Positions 33,949 through 44,343 of a stretch of 64,000 bases of DNA are shown one piece after another. Position 1 is the first letter of the stretch. Every line of letters starts with the position of its first letter. The notes under the pieces are model-generated. The model was not told the DNA's origin. It made no database searches and worked only from the letters and a program-made list of their open reading frames with translations. The translations under genes were made by a program, and so were the position numbers. Source of the DNA: Adineta steineri (lineage: Eukaryota > Rotifera > Eurotatoria > Adinetida > Adinetidae); the NCBI GenBank assembly GCA_905250115.1, contig CAJNOI010000021.1, positions 503,895-567,894 on the forward strand, given 5' to 3'.

Positions 33949-34656
33949 ATCAATTTTATACATATTCAATATTGATTAAAAAATTGTAAATTTAATAAAT
34001 ATTTATCATACAAGAGCGAAAAGAATTTTCTATGTTTCTTGTCGTTGAGATTGCAAATCTAGACAAATCTAGATGATGATGTGAGAAAATAGCATGATCA
34101 TATCGTATTATTTTATACAGTAATATTTTTATTTGATGCCATTTTTCAAACCGACGCCAAGATATTATATTTGAGATATTTATATATAAATACGGATTCA
34201 CATAGTATTGACATGTGTAGACCTTTAAAAAAGTAATTACAAACTTTTCCTCTGAAATAAATATATTTATACTTGATGCTAGATTGAAGCATGCAGGAAT
34301 ATTTTTATAGCATACAAGAAACAAAGTGCAAAATTTAAAAAGAAAAATCTCTCGTAAATTGCTTAGATATGGTTAGCAAAATAACTATAAGTTTTCATCA
34401 TTGATATATGACTTCAACCAATAGCCTAAATACGATACTGCAAAACTGTACAGCTTTATCTATTTACATGTCTCATTACAAGCCAAAAAATTCGGAATCA
34501 TAAACAATTTGTGGCTACATTTTCTTTCCTAAACCTTTCAGAATTCATATAATCCTTCTTTGTCTTTTAAATCGTATTGATAAATAGCCCGCCTTTTTGC
34601 TCAATCACAAAAAAAGCACTGAAAGTTATTTTTATTTATTTTATATAGTGCATTAA
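33949..34656. other. Intergenic
   Basis: AT-rich. A 110-codon minus frame at 33992-34324 overlaps the peptide gene's poly(A) region and has no recognisable content. Confidence 0.4.
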
Positions 34657-34890
34657 ATGATTAATTCTATCCTTCAAAAATATCTTCCATTTATTAATTT
34701 TCTTATTGCATCAGCAGCATTAGGTTTTCAAATCAATGTTTTATATCCGTGGCATCATGAACTTCAAAAAGAATTCAATAAATTACAAAAACAACAAGAA
34801 GATAAATTACAACAATATCATGATCTTAAAATGCAGACAATTAAAAATATTGAAGAAAATCTAGCAAAACTTTATCAACAAAAAAAATAA
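34657..34890 (+). CDS. Single-pass membrane microprotein with coiled coil
   Basis: A 77-residue frame with an ATG. Residues 10-30 form one hydrophobic helix (Leu-Pro-Phe-Ile-Asn-Phe-Leu-Ile-Ala-Ser-Ala-Ala-Leu-Gly-Phe), followed by a Tyr-Pro-Trp-His turn and then a long Lys/Glu/Gln-rich amphipathic helix to the C-terminus. This layout is common among small mitochondrial inner-membrane proteins, but I cannot name the family. The order of codons and the regular heptads argue against chance. Confidence 0.55.
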   Translation: MINSILQKYLPFINFLIASAALGFQINVLYPWHHELQKEFNKLQKQQEDKLQQYHDLKMQTIKNIEENLAKLYQQKK

Positions 34891-35153
34891 TAAAGATTTA
34901 TATTATTATATAACAACGTACCAGAATATTTTCTGTATATCATATTTATGAGACCAAATATCAAATGGAGTAAAGCTACACGAATCGTTAGCTAGGATAG
35001 TTCAGGGAAAGTAAATAATCGATCGTATAGACGTAATTCTAATGAAAAACATATTTCACTATTGGAATATAAGTCTCATGTATGTTTTATTTCAATTATA
35101 CTCTGACGGTAACAATTTTGATCAAAAATATTTTATTTAACAATATAAACAAT

Positions 35154-36231
35154 TTAGGTTTTTTTCGGAGCAGAATCACCAAAAAGAAGAGCAGCGTGTG
35201 CTGGTCTACTACGATCACCTGCTACATCGGCTGTTTCTGAAAAGTGACGAATTTCTTGTATTTCTTCTTTCGATAATTTAATTTGAGCTGCACCAATATT
35301 TTCTTCCAAGTTTTTAATTTTACTTGTACCTGGTATTGGAATAAAATCATCACCTTGAGCAAGAATCCAAGCTAATGTTAGTTGACCTGGAGTACAACCT
35401 TTTTTCTTAGCTAAGGATTTTAATTGTTCAACTAATTCCAAATTTTTTGGAAAGTTTTCTTTTGAAAAACGTGGTAATGATTTTCGTAGATCATTATCTT
35501 CAAAATCATCTGGACTTTTATATTGTCCTGTGAGCATTCCACGACCTAATGGTGAATAACATACAATAGCTACACCAAGTTCACGACATGCTTTCAATAA
35601 ACCAATTTCATCGTTTTCAATATCTAAATCAAATGGAGAATATTCAATTTGTACACAAGCAATTGGATGAATTGCATATGCTCGTCGAAGTGTATCACTT
35701 GAACATTCAGATAAGCCAATATATTTAATTTTGCCTTCATTAACAAGTTCTTTTAATGCTTCGATTGTTTCTTCAACTGGTACAGTCTTATCAATGCGAT
35801 GTATATAATAAAGATCGACTGAATCAAGACCAAGACGTTGCAAGCTTTTAGCAATTGCTTCGCGAACATATTGAGCATCACCGCGAATAGAAACTTGTCC
35901 ATCTGAACCGAATTTAATAGCAAACTTTGTTGCTAAAAATACCTGTGGAAAAATTTATACAAATTCATTTTATAAAGAATTTGTTTTTCAAACTAACCTT
36001 TTTACGTTGTTCTGGATATTTTTTGAAATATTTTCCAAGTAATTCTTCACTATCACCATAAATATCGGCACTATCGAAATAAGTACTGCCAAGTTCAATA
36101 GCACGATCAAATACTTTAAAACGTTCTTCATCAGATGCTGGAGTACCGAAGAATGCAGATAAACCCATTGCTCCAAATCCAATAGCTGAAACTTGAGGAC
36201 CATTTTTACCTAATTGACGAGTAGATAACAT
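35154..36231 (-). CDS. Aldo/keto reductase (AKR13-like)
   Basis: Two exons (36231-35998 and 35942-35154) with a 55-bp phase-0 intron give 340 residues. The TIM-barrel AKR tetrad is complete: Asp53 and Tyr58 in Phe-Asp-Ser-Ala-Asp-Ile-Tyr-Gly, Lys84 in Ala-Thr-Lys, His126 in Tyr-Tyr-Ile-His-Arg. The C-terminal NADPH site Ile-Pro-Ile-Pro-Gly-Thr-Ser-Lys is present. The sequence follows the Tas/AKR13 type found in bacteria, fungi and plants (Ile-Gly-Phe-Gly-Ala-Met-Gly-Leu-Ser). It should be a cytosolic NADPH-dependent reductase of carbonyls. Substrate cannot be read from the sequence. Confidence 0.9.
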
Positions 36232-36827
36232 ATCGATTATATGTATTAATATAATATTTCTGCTCGTAAAAAAATATTATAAAATAAACGTTGTTCTGTT
36301 TCTTTTATATGTCCTTGACACGCAGACGCGTGACAAAGCAAAAAAAAGAAACCAACGTCATATAGGATGACGATGCAAAAAAAATGTAAAGAAATAAAAA
36401 ATTATAGAAAATTCTGAACGTACATAAATAGAATCAAAAAATAATTTGTTTTACTGAGACTTGTAAATAAAGATAAATCTATAAAATCGATATAAGCTAG
36501 ACTAATTTTATAAATGAATTGAGGATGTGAATCAATCAAAGATAAATATCTACACCTATACTAATATTGTTTATTTCAAGATACATGTTGTTATTAACGA
36601 TATGTAGAATTACAATATAGAGTTGAGATTAATCCTTAAAGATCTTTAGTAGAGACGAAAGTTGACTTTGTTTAAATGTAGTTCAAATGATTTATATATT
36701 GTTAATTATAAGCTTATATCAATAAATAAGCATAATCAAGAATAAATTATATTTTGTTAATCATATTTTTTTCTTTATTAAAACTAAGATAAGAAATGAT
36801 AATTTGAAATAATGTAAATAGACTAAG
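36232..36827. other. Intergenic; downstream part of the duplicated CD225 unit
   Basis: From about 36520 on, this sequence is closely similar to 37640-37963, the 3' flank of the second CD225 gene, including a degenerate hairpin motif (36523-36560). It is part of a tandem duplication. Confidence 0.6.
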
Positions 36828-37310
36828 TTAAAATAATCCATGAAATGTTTTAAGTGTTTCAGAATTCAATTGAATGAGAAGTTGGATAAGGAAGAATACC
36901 AAACCGAATATGCCCAATATTGTAGTAACTAAATTGATATTACGAGCTACCTTTGAAATTTTTAATGCATCTTGCAAAAGACCTTCTTTTTTAAAATCTT
37001 TTGTCTTGTTTGAATAATGCAAAGCAAGACAACCAAGACATATATTGCAACAGCAAATATTTATAATAGACCAAGTTTTGTAACTACTAATTTCACTTGT
37101 CGACTGAATTATATTTCGATTGAGGTTGCTAGAAGGTGACGAAGAAGCAATATTATACGTTGATTGAGGTTGATGAACTTGAGTATGAGTATCTGAATAA
37201 TTGATTGATTCTGTAGATTGAACTGTATGATCAAGTGGTTCAGAATAAATAACCTTCGCTGAATGACCATCTTTCGATAAATAATCAACAGTTAAATTTG
37301 ATGTAGCCAT
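36828..37310 (-). CDS. CD225/dispanin (IFITM-like) membrane protein, copy A
   Basis: 160 residues, intronless. A disordered Ser/Thr/Gln-rich N-terminal half of about 75 residues precedes a CD225 domain: Thr-Trp-Ser-Ile-Ile-Asn with a hydrophobic helix at 80-100, Tyr-Ser-Asn-Lys-Thr-Lys-Asp loop, Ala-Leu-Lys-Ile-Ser-Lys-Val-Ala-Arg-Asn-Ile-Asn amphipathic stretch, and a second helix at 125-148. Cysteines beside helix 1 (Cys-Cys-Cys-Asn-Ile-Cys) are where IFITMs are palmitoylated. Family members sit in endosomal or plasma membranes and alter trafficking or fusion. It is paralogous to the genes at 37964 and 62339. Confidence 0.8.
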   Translation of the reverse strand: MATSNLTVDYLSKDGHSAKVIYSEPLDHTVQSTESINYSDTHTQVHQPQSTYNIASSSPSSNLNRNIIQSTSEISSYKTWSIINICCCNICLGCLALHYSNKTKDFKKEGLLQDALKISKVARNINLVTTILGIFGLVFFLIQLLIQLNSETLKTFHGLF

Positions 37311-37963
37311 AATGCTCGAATTATCGAGTATAATATTATAGAAAAAAGTGATAAGTGTTATTTATCTAATACTTTTATTTATAGATTAATCAATAGAGAA
37401 AGAGAAATATGGTTTATATGCTATGAGAGGAGAAATAATTTTGGTCTTTTGACTAGGCTCGTGCTTTTTCGAGATCTTCTTTCTATTTTTTGTTGTTTTA
37501 TCTCGTTTATATAATGATAAACAAAAACTATAATGAGAAAAAGAGAGAAAACCAACAAGAGACTAGTCACACTGACTTAGTGTTTGTTTGTAAGAAGGGA
37601 AATAAATCTTATTAGAGAGAGGATGTGGGTGTGTGAGGATATGATCAATCAATAATCAATGTCTACACCTACACCCATCGTTTATTTCAAGATACATGTT
37701 GTTATTGCAGATATGTAGAATTAGATTATAGAGTCGAGATTAATCCTGCAAGATCTTTATTTCAAATATCTTTAGTATAAATGAAAGTTGATTTTTTTAA
37801 AATGTAGTTCAGATGATTTATATGTTGTTTAATTAGAAACTTATATCAATAAATAAGCAAAATTAAGAATAAATTATATTTTGTTAATGATATTTTTTTC
37901 TTTATTAAGACTAAAATAAGAAATGATAATTTGAAATAATGTAAATAGATTAAGTTAAAATAA
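37311..37963. other. Spacer between CD225 copies A and B
   Basis: Includes the hairpin at 37621-37678. From 37680 on, it aligns by eye with 36565-36827. The upstream flank of copy A (37320-37400) resembles that of copy B. Confidence 0.55.
37621..37678. repeat. Hairpin repeat with telomere-like arms
   Basis: Left arm GGATGTGGGTGTGTGAGG and right arm TCTACACCTACACCCATC, about 22 bases apart and mostly complementary. A decayed sister copy lies at 36523-36560. Confidence 0.6.
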
Positions 37964-38443
37964 TCAATGAAATGTTTTAACTGTGTAAGAATTCATTTGA
38001 TCGAGAAATTGGATAAGCAAGATAAGCAAGATAACCCAACCGAATATACCGATTATTGTAGTAACTATATTGATCTTACGAGCTACCTTTGAAGTGTTTA
38101 ATGCATCTTGCATAAGACCTTCTCTTTTAAAATCTCTTGTCTTGTTTGAATAATATAAAGCAACACAACCAAAACATATACTGCAAAAGATAATATTTAT
38201 AACAGACCAAACTATGTAACTGTTAATTTTATCTGTTGATTGAATTATATTTTGATTGAGGTTGCTAGAGGGTAACGAATTAATATTATACGTTGATTGA
38301 GGTTGATGAATTTGAGTATGAGTATCTGAATAATTGATTGGTTCTGTAGATTGAACTGTATAATCAGGTGGTTCAGAATAAATAACCTTTGCTGAGTTTC
38401 CATCGTTCGATAAATAATCAACAGTTAAATTTGATTTAGCCAT
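37964..38443 (-). CDS. CD225/dispanin (IFITM-like) membrane protein, copy B
   Basis: 159 residues, intronless, a close paralogue of the copy A protein along its whole length. Same plan: disordered N-terminus, helix 1 with cysteines (Phe-Cys-Ser-Ile-Cys-Phe-Gly-Cys), Asn-Lys-Thr-Arg-Asp loop, second helix. Divergence sits mainly in the N-terminal tail and the end of helix 2. Both copies lie in the same orientation about 0.65 kb apart, with homologous flanks, so they arose by tandem duplication. Confidence 0.8.
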   Translation of the reverse strand: MAKSNLTVDYLSNDGNSAKVIYSEPPDYTVQSTEPINYSDTHTQIHQPQSTYNINSLPSSNLNQNIIQSTDKINSYIVWSVINIIFCSICFGCVALYYSNKTRDFKREGLMQDALNTSKVARKINIVTTIIGIFGWVILLILLIQFLDQMNSYTVKTFH

Positions 38444-39369
38444 AATGCTTGAAGTACCGTGTATGATATATCATAAAGTGATACATGTTATTTATATAAT
38501 ACTTCTATCTATATATTGATCGATAGAGAAAGAGACATATGATTTTATATGAACTACATGATATATTGCCGTATGATTTATTGCCATATGATTTATTACC
38601 GCTGTCGACGTTTGTTTACAAAAATATTTCTAATTTTTTTACAAGTTAGAGTATAAGTTTTTTTGTTTCTAGTAAATTATTTGATTAAGTTAGATAAATG
38701 TAATGATCACAGCACCAAATTTTGGTTGAGATATTTTTGTCAAAAGTTTTTTTCATGTCAGACGCTCATGAAAATAACTGTAAATCTAACTATAGTTCGT
38801 ATTTGTATAACTAGATTGTCTGAAATAAATTATTTTTCATCATTAATTTTCATTAAAACGTAATAGAAAAGTTCAATAATGAATGTCTTCTCTATTTTGC
38901 GTAAATTGTGTATTTTCATTATTCATATCTGTAGAGAAAGTTTTCTAATAAATATATTAAATCAGAAAGTTTAGAACATCGTTAGTTTTACTAAATGGAT
39001 TATTAATGCTGCGTTATACAAGTCATTTCTTCATCCTAATATTTTGACAATTTCAGTCAATGATTAATAACCTGTAGGATAACTATTTTTCAGTAATTGG
39101 TTGAAGGTAAAATGAATACACATATTGATGTATGTAAATACAAAAACCAATTGACTACAATTTCGTTTGTGTGATGTAGATTTTGCCTTCATTTTTCATC
39201 ATATCCATTCACATTTTCATTCAAAAGATAGCTACCATCAATCGAATGAATGTATTTTCAACATTATTTTTATTAAAAGATAAGATTTGGATAAAATACA
39301 GTATAACATCTCAAGAGTACTACTTTTCTGTTTATATGTTCGACTATGCATCATAAGTCTTATAGTCAT
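38444..39369. other. Intergenic; contains two blocks repeated inverted near 62-64 kb
   Basis: 38450-38600 resembles the reverse complement of 62195-62330 (5' flank of CD225 copy C). 38918-39048 resembles the reverse complement of 63857-63984. A small tandem repeat (TATGATTTATTGCC-like, three units) occurs at 38560-38605. Confidence 0.6.
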
Positions 39370-40341
39370 TCATCGAACAGCAACAACACGCATTTGTCGT
39401 TGTCGCCAAGAACATCCAAAAACTTTTAGTAGTCTTTTACGCAATTGTGGTAATGTACCTGCGCATGCAAAAGGCAGAAGAAATACGATGTAGTATGCAA
39501 AAAAAGATGCGTATCTATTATAGACGGCGTCGAACGAAGGTTGAACATGAAGTTCTTCAGTTATACCGAAAACTACACGAGGTAAAAATAAGACATAAAA
39601 TATCGATGCTACAGATAATAGTTGAATTGTCATTTTTCGATGTTTTCTCCAATGTATTTGTCGTTGTAAACGATGCTTTTGATACATATTGCGAATAATT
39701 AGAGAAGCACTACCAAATCCAATACAACAAGAAGATAATATTCCACCAGAAAAAAATTCATATAGAGCATATGTTGCACTATTATATGTACAGCTAACAT
39801 ATGCACACGTAATTGTATTGTATGAAAATATTCTTTTACAGTCATTTATAGGAGTGATAATAGCATAAAGAACTATACCATAAATAAGAATTAATATTAT
39901 TGGTATATAATGAATAATGATACGTTTCTTCTTTGTTGAAACCAATTGATAATGATAAATAAGAATGTTTCGTTCAACTGATGCCCATCCTACAAGTTTT
40001 GGTATTGTAGTGTATATAAGACTTTGTATAAATTTCCAAATGATGCAAAATGTTTGTGATTGTATCCAAACAACATTGTAGAAATAAATGTGCATTATCC
40101 AAGGTATAATTGTTAATTCCCAAATAATACATAGGAAAAGAACGACAATAAAGACATGATTATATAGACCACGACGAAGAGTTGAATCAAAGAGAAAATA
40201 ATAAAGAACAAACACACAACACATAAGGGATAAGATATCTGAGACAAGGAACATCCAAAAACGAGCTATATATGGTATCGCAACACCATCCGGAGCTAAC
40301 GCTAATTTAATATCAATTGAGTTTGAACTTGGCATAGACAT
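39370..40341 (-). CDS. Rhodopsin-like 7TM receptor, bdelloid-expanded type
   Basis: About 323 residues from the ATG at 40341; an in-frame ATG at 40395 would add 18. Seven hydrophobic helices are visible. Landmarks are a Trp-Ala-Ser-Val-Glu-Arg-Asn at the TM3 end in place of the DRY motif, a basic third loop (Gln-Arg-Gln-Ile-His-Trp-Arg-Lys-His-Arg-Lys-Met-Thr), and a Cys in TM3 and in loop 2 for the usual disulfide. No NPxxY is evident in TM7 (Leu-Leu-Pro-Phe-Ala-Cys instead). The C-tail is Arg-rich. It should be a G-protein-coupled chemo- or peptide receptor; ligand unknown. The relic at 885-1153 is a paralogue. Confidence 0.8.
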   Translation of the reverse strand: MSMPSSNSIDIKLALAPDGVAIPYIARFWMFLVSDILSLMCCVFVLYYFLFDSTLRRGLYNHVFIVVLFLCIIWELTIIPWIMHIYFYNVVWIQSQTFCIIWKFIQSLIYTTIPKLVGWASVERNILIYHYQLVSTKKKRIIIHYIPIILILIYGIVLYAIITPINDCKRIFSYNTITCAYVSCTYNSATYALYEFFSGGILSSCCIGFGSASLIIRNMYQKHRLQRQIHWRKHRKMTIQLLSVASIFYVLFLPRVVFGITEELHVQPSFDAVYNRYASFFAYYIVFLLPFACAGTLPQLRKRLLKVFGCSWRQRQMRVVAVR

Positions 40342-42633
40342 TCTCACAATTACAGAATATGTAAATGAATGACTTGTAGAAAAAAAGTAGTTCATTATAA
40401 ACAAAAGGGAGATGAAAATAATACAGACATCATTAGTAAAACTATTACTAAGGGAAAGTCACGTACACCGATGACTATGTTAATTGACTGTGATTATGAT
40501 TTCTTTTCATATATATATATTTATCATGTTTGTATTTGTATGACGAGATTAAAAAAAGAAATAAGTTAATATGACGTTATATTAGCTTTTTTCCTATTAA
40601 TCTACAATATAAACGAATATTAGATTATCTATATATCAGAATAGTAGATAAGACATAATCGTCTAAGATGTTGATTTATTGATGTGTGAAACAAATTTTT
40701 TTCATGTACTTAGAATAGTATAGATTTTTCCATAATATGTCAAATCATAAACCTTACTTGAATTATTTATAATAGTAATGAAAAAAACAAAATTTCTGAT
40801 TTTAATCGAGTGGTTTGCTTCGAATAAGATTGAAATATTTCACAAATTTTAGGAACATAAATTATTTATAGCTAAAGAAAATTTTTGCAACTTTGATTTT
40901 GCCAATAAGTTTACATAAGTGAACGTGCATTTATGTGCGTCATTTTTGCTAAATAATTAGAAATAATATATATTATCATATATTAAAATAAATAAAAAAG
41001 GTGGGTGCAATTGCATGCTAATACAATGTAAGTTATAATGCATTGCTTTCTGTTTACAAAAAAAAACATGAATTTAAATAGAAAAAAGAATTCATTAAGT
41101 AAGATTAATAAATTATCTAATCATTATAATGTCAATTATTTTAATTATTCTAATTTGTTTTTGTACTGAAGTATATATTAATTACAAGAAAGCAAATCTT
41201 ATTTTTTCTATAATTAAGAAAGTTATTTTTGTAAAATATAAAGTATGATAGTACTTTCTGATAAGATTTCATATACTGATTAAGTGTTTGAAGATAACGA
41301 GATTGTTATTAATTATCAACTACGTTATACTTAACGTATTTGATATGTACTCATTTTATATTATTATTTTTTGAGACATGAAATCAACTTTTACTGTATT
41401 GATTTCGAACGTATCTATATTAAATATTGAATCATAGTTTATTCTTCTTAGTATTGTCAATCTTATATTATCTATAATTTTCTTAATTATTATCGCAGTC
41501 GATAAAATATATCATAGCATTTCAATGATGCTTGTTGTTAATTCATGTTTAGCTAAACACGTTTGTTTTGGCAATCAAATGTATCAACTATCTCTTCTGT
41601 TTTCTTTCACAAGGACTTCTAGCGCTGACATTGTATGTGTAATCATTGCTTTATTTCAATTCTTCGATCCGCTAAAAGCATTCATTACAAAATTGATTAA
41701 TTGCTGATAATTTATATTGAAATAAATAATAGTTAATCGATATGATTCTCAAATTCTGATTCGTTTTAAGTTGCTTTTATCGAAAAAAAAGAAAAAAAAT
41801 ATATTTACTTTTATTAAGATGGTGATAAAATAATCTTGAGAAGATCGTAAATATAAACGGCTTAAAAAACATTCTGTATTAATAGTATTTGAAAGAAAAG
41901 AAATTAAATTTTATTTATCTTAATAATCTGAATTATATTTGACTTATAGACTACCATTTTAAGAGAGAGAGTAAAATAATTATTAAAATACTCATTCAGT
42001 TTTAAAAGATGAAATAGAATAATATTTAAAATATCTACACAAACTTCTTTATCTTTCTAGAATATTATCTTATACGCAGAAGAATGATGACATAATAGAA
42101 AAATTATGAATAATTTAAAAAAAAATACAAAGGCGACAAATAAAACGATATAGTTTAGCTATTTATAAGTTTATATAAGACTTCAGGGTCTTATTGATAT
42201 TTTCATATATAATAAAGTATATATGTGGAACTAAAAAAAGAATGAAACACGTCAATGTATTATATTATTCGTTTTCGTTTTTTGTTTGCAAAGAAAATAT
42301 ACGCATTTGACTATTAATGTATGTACATGGGAAGAAAGGAAAAAAAAGCATGAAATGTAAAACTTGTCAATACACATATATCATAAAATTAATGTTGTTT
42401 TTCATTAGTGACTAGATATTTCCCATTTTTTCTTTCTGTAAAATTTTTATCATAAATGCTTGGTATGTTTTTAAAACCGACATATGATAAGAAGGTTATT
42501 TACAACACAGGTCAGAATCCAACTAAACAGCTTTACTCTCCAGGTGAAATTGGAAAGAAAGAAAAAAAAAAGGAACTAAAAGGTTTCTTTACAAAGCATT
42601 AATGTAATAAAAAAACAACATGAATATTTTGTT

Positions 42634-42659
42634 TTTTTCCTTTCCTTTCCTTTCCTTTG
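42634..42659. repeat. (TTTCC)n microsatellite
   Basis: Five near-perfect TTTCC units about 180 bases upstream of the BIR-RING gene. Confidence 0.7.
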
Positions 42660-42772
42660 AATACGATAAAAGTGCCTATGACACATGCATTACGATGCAA
42701 GGTTTTTTCCTACATGCGTGTATGTTTGAATAAGAATGATGAAAGAAGTTTCCCTTTGCGCGCAAATAAAGT

Positions 42773-42783
42773 TATATATATAG
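42773..42783 (+). promoter_or_regulatory. TATA-like element of the BIR-RING gene
   Basis: TATATATATAG lies 52-62 bases before the ATG at 42835. Confidence 0.35.
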
Positions 42784-42834
42784 ACATTTAATCAGCACAA
42801 TATATTATTACAATTCATAGTTTTTAGTTCTAAT

Positions 42835-44016
42835 ATGACTACTACTGAAACGATGCAAACTGAAGATTTATACAAACAACCTATTGTACAGAACAATTGT
42901 TCATGTGAAAGTCAGATAGATGAACACAAACCACTTATTACTTCATCAAATACTATCTCAACACAACAAGAAAATCAGAAAACAAAATATACTCTCAATG
43001 AAGCAGAATCTGTTCGACAAATTCGAATTCGTACTCTTTCACATTGGCCACATTTTATACCGAGTAAAGAATCAATGGCATTATCTGGATGGTTTTCTTG
43101 TAATTCAAATGATCGTGTTATATGTATATATTGCAATACAATTTGTCATGAATGGAATATCGATGATGATCCAATGCAAGTACATACAAGACTTGCTCCA
43201 CAATGTCCATTTGTTCTCTCAATGCCTACTATACAAACTACACCAAAAATAATTAATGATATACTAATAGAAAAATTTCAACCTACGAATCCAGCAATGG
43301 CAGCAATATCTCGTCGAGAAGCAACATTCTCTAATACAATTTGGCCTGAAAATTCACCAAAGATTGAGGATTTAGTTCGTGCTGGATTCTATTCTACTGG
43401 TGTTTCAAATACAGTAACATGTTTTTATTGTAATGGTTCATTACATAAATGGGGTCCAAATGATAATCCTATGATTGAACATGCTCGATGGTTTCCAAAT
43501 TGTACTTATGCTAAACATTTATGTGGAGATGATTTATATAAAAAAATTCAAATGTCAAAAAAACGAATGCAACCAACACAACAGCCAATAAGAAGCGATG
43601 AACTGAGTCGTATAGTTGCAGCAAGACTTGATTTACCTGTTGTTCAACCTCTTCGTTCTCAATATTCGTTAGCTATAATTAAACGATGTTTTGAAGATCA
43701 ATTCCGAATTAAAAATGATGATTTTACATCAGATGTTGATTTATCAATGGCTTGTTTAATTCTTAAAAAACAAATTGATCATATTAAAGGTTGTAAAGAT
43801 AAAATAATAACTCCATCAAAAGAACAACAATCAAAAACTTCATCTCAGTCACCAAAACAATCATTCGGTGAATGTTTTATATGTCTCACTGAAGAAAAAC
43901 AATTAGCATGTATGCCTTGCGGACACTTATGTGCTTGTGTACCTTGTGGATATGCTCTTCATTCATGTCCTATCTGTAGACAGAAAATTCAATGTTTTAT
44001 AAGAATTAATTCTTAA
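42835..44016 (+). CDS. Inhibitor-of-apoptosis protein with two BIR domains and a RING
   Basis: 393 residues, intronless. BIR1 at about 62-128 and BIR2 at about 160-231 both keep the Zn ligands (Cys-Ile-Tyr-Cys ... His ... Cys; Cys-Phe-Tyr-Cys ... His ... Cys) and the Gly-Trp/Gly-Phe and His-Glu-Trp/His-Lys-Trp motifs. After a helical linker, a C-terminal C3HC4 RING occupies 347-388 (Cys-Phe-Ile-Cys ... Pro-Cys-Gly-His ... Cys-Pro-Ile-Cys). The plan equals animal cIAP/DIAP-type E3 ligases that bind caspases or IAP-binding-motif partners and ubiquitinate them in the cytosol. No third BIR or CARD. AATAAA follows at 44114. Confidence 0.93.
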   Translation: MTTTETMQTEDLYKQPIVQNNCSCESQIDEHKPLITSSNTISTQQENQKTKYTLNEAESVRQIRIRTLSHWPHFIPSKESMALSGWFSCNSNDRVICIYCNTICHEWNIDDDPMQVHTRLAPQCPFVLSMPTIQTTPKIINDILIEKFQPTNPAMAAISRREATFSNTIWPENSPKIEDLVRAGFYSTGVSNTVTCFYCNGSLHKWGPNDNPMIEHARWFPNCTYAKHLCGDDLYKKIQMSKKRMQPTQQPIRSDELSRIVAARLDLPVVQPLRSQYSLAIIKRCFEDQFRIKNDDFTSDVDLSMACLILKKQIDHIKGCKDKIITPSKEQQSKTSSQSPKQSFGECFICLTEEKQLACMPCGHLCACVPCGYALHSCPICRQKIQCFIRINS

Positions 44017-44343
44017 TTTTTATTGTAAAATTATTTTTTATGCTAGTCAACAGATATTATTGAATGATAGTAACATATTTATATTTTTTTACTTATATGT
44101 ATTAGTGTATCGAAATAAATATAAACTCACAGTCTCTAAATTATATTTAAATTTTTTTTGGTTATGCGGTTTTGAATAATGGTTGTGGTTTAGCGGTTAA
44201 CCCTAAGTAAACAAGACACACCCACACTCTTAAATATGAAAATCTATAGTTTCATGCATATTAATATTTCAAGTATAATAATTAATAACAATATATGTTT
44301 AACTTTATTTTTCTGACTTTAGTGTATAAATAAAAAAAACAAT
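44017..44343. other. Intergenic between convergent genes
   Basis: Carries the BIR-RING poly(A) signal and a hairpin-family member at 44181-44232 (GGTTGTGGTTTAGCGG ... ACAAGACACACCCACAC). Confidence 0.45.

Larger units (their letters stand above)
40342..42834. other. Long intergenic region
   Basis: Extremely AT-rich, with a (TTTCC)n run at 42634-42659 and the BIR-RING promoter at its right end. A 60-codon plus frame at 41525-41707 has no support. Confidence 0.4.

Noticed and set aside
39287..39698. Plus-strand frames overlapping the 7TM receptor
   Set aside because: They are antisense shadows of the receptor coding sequence.
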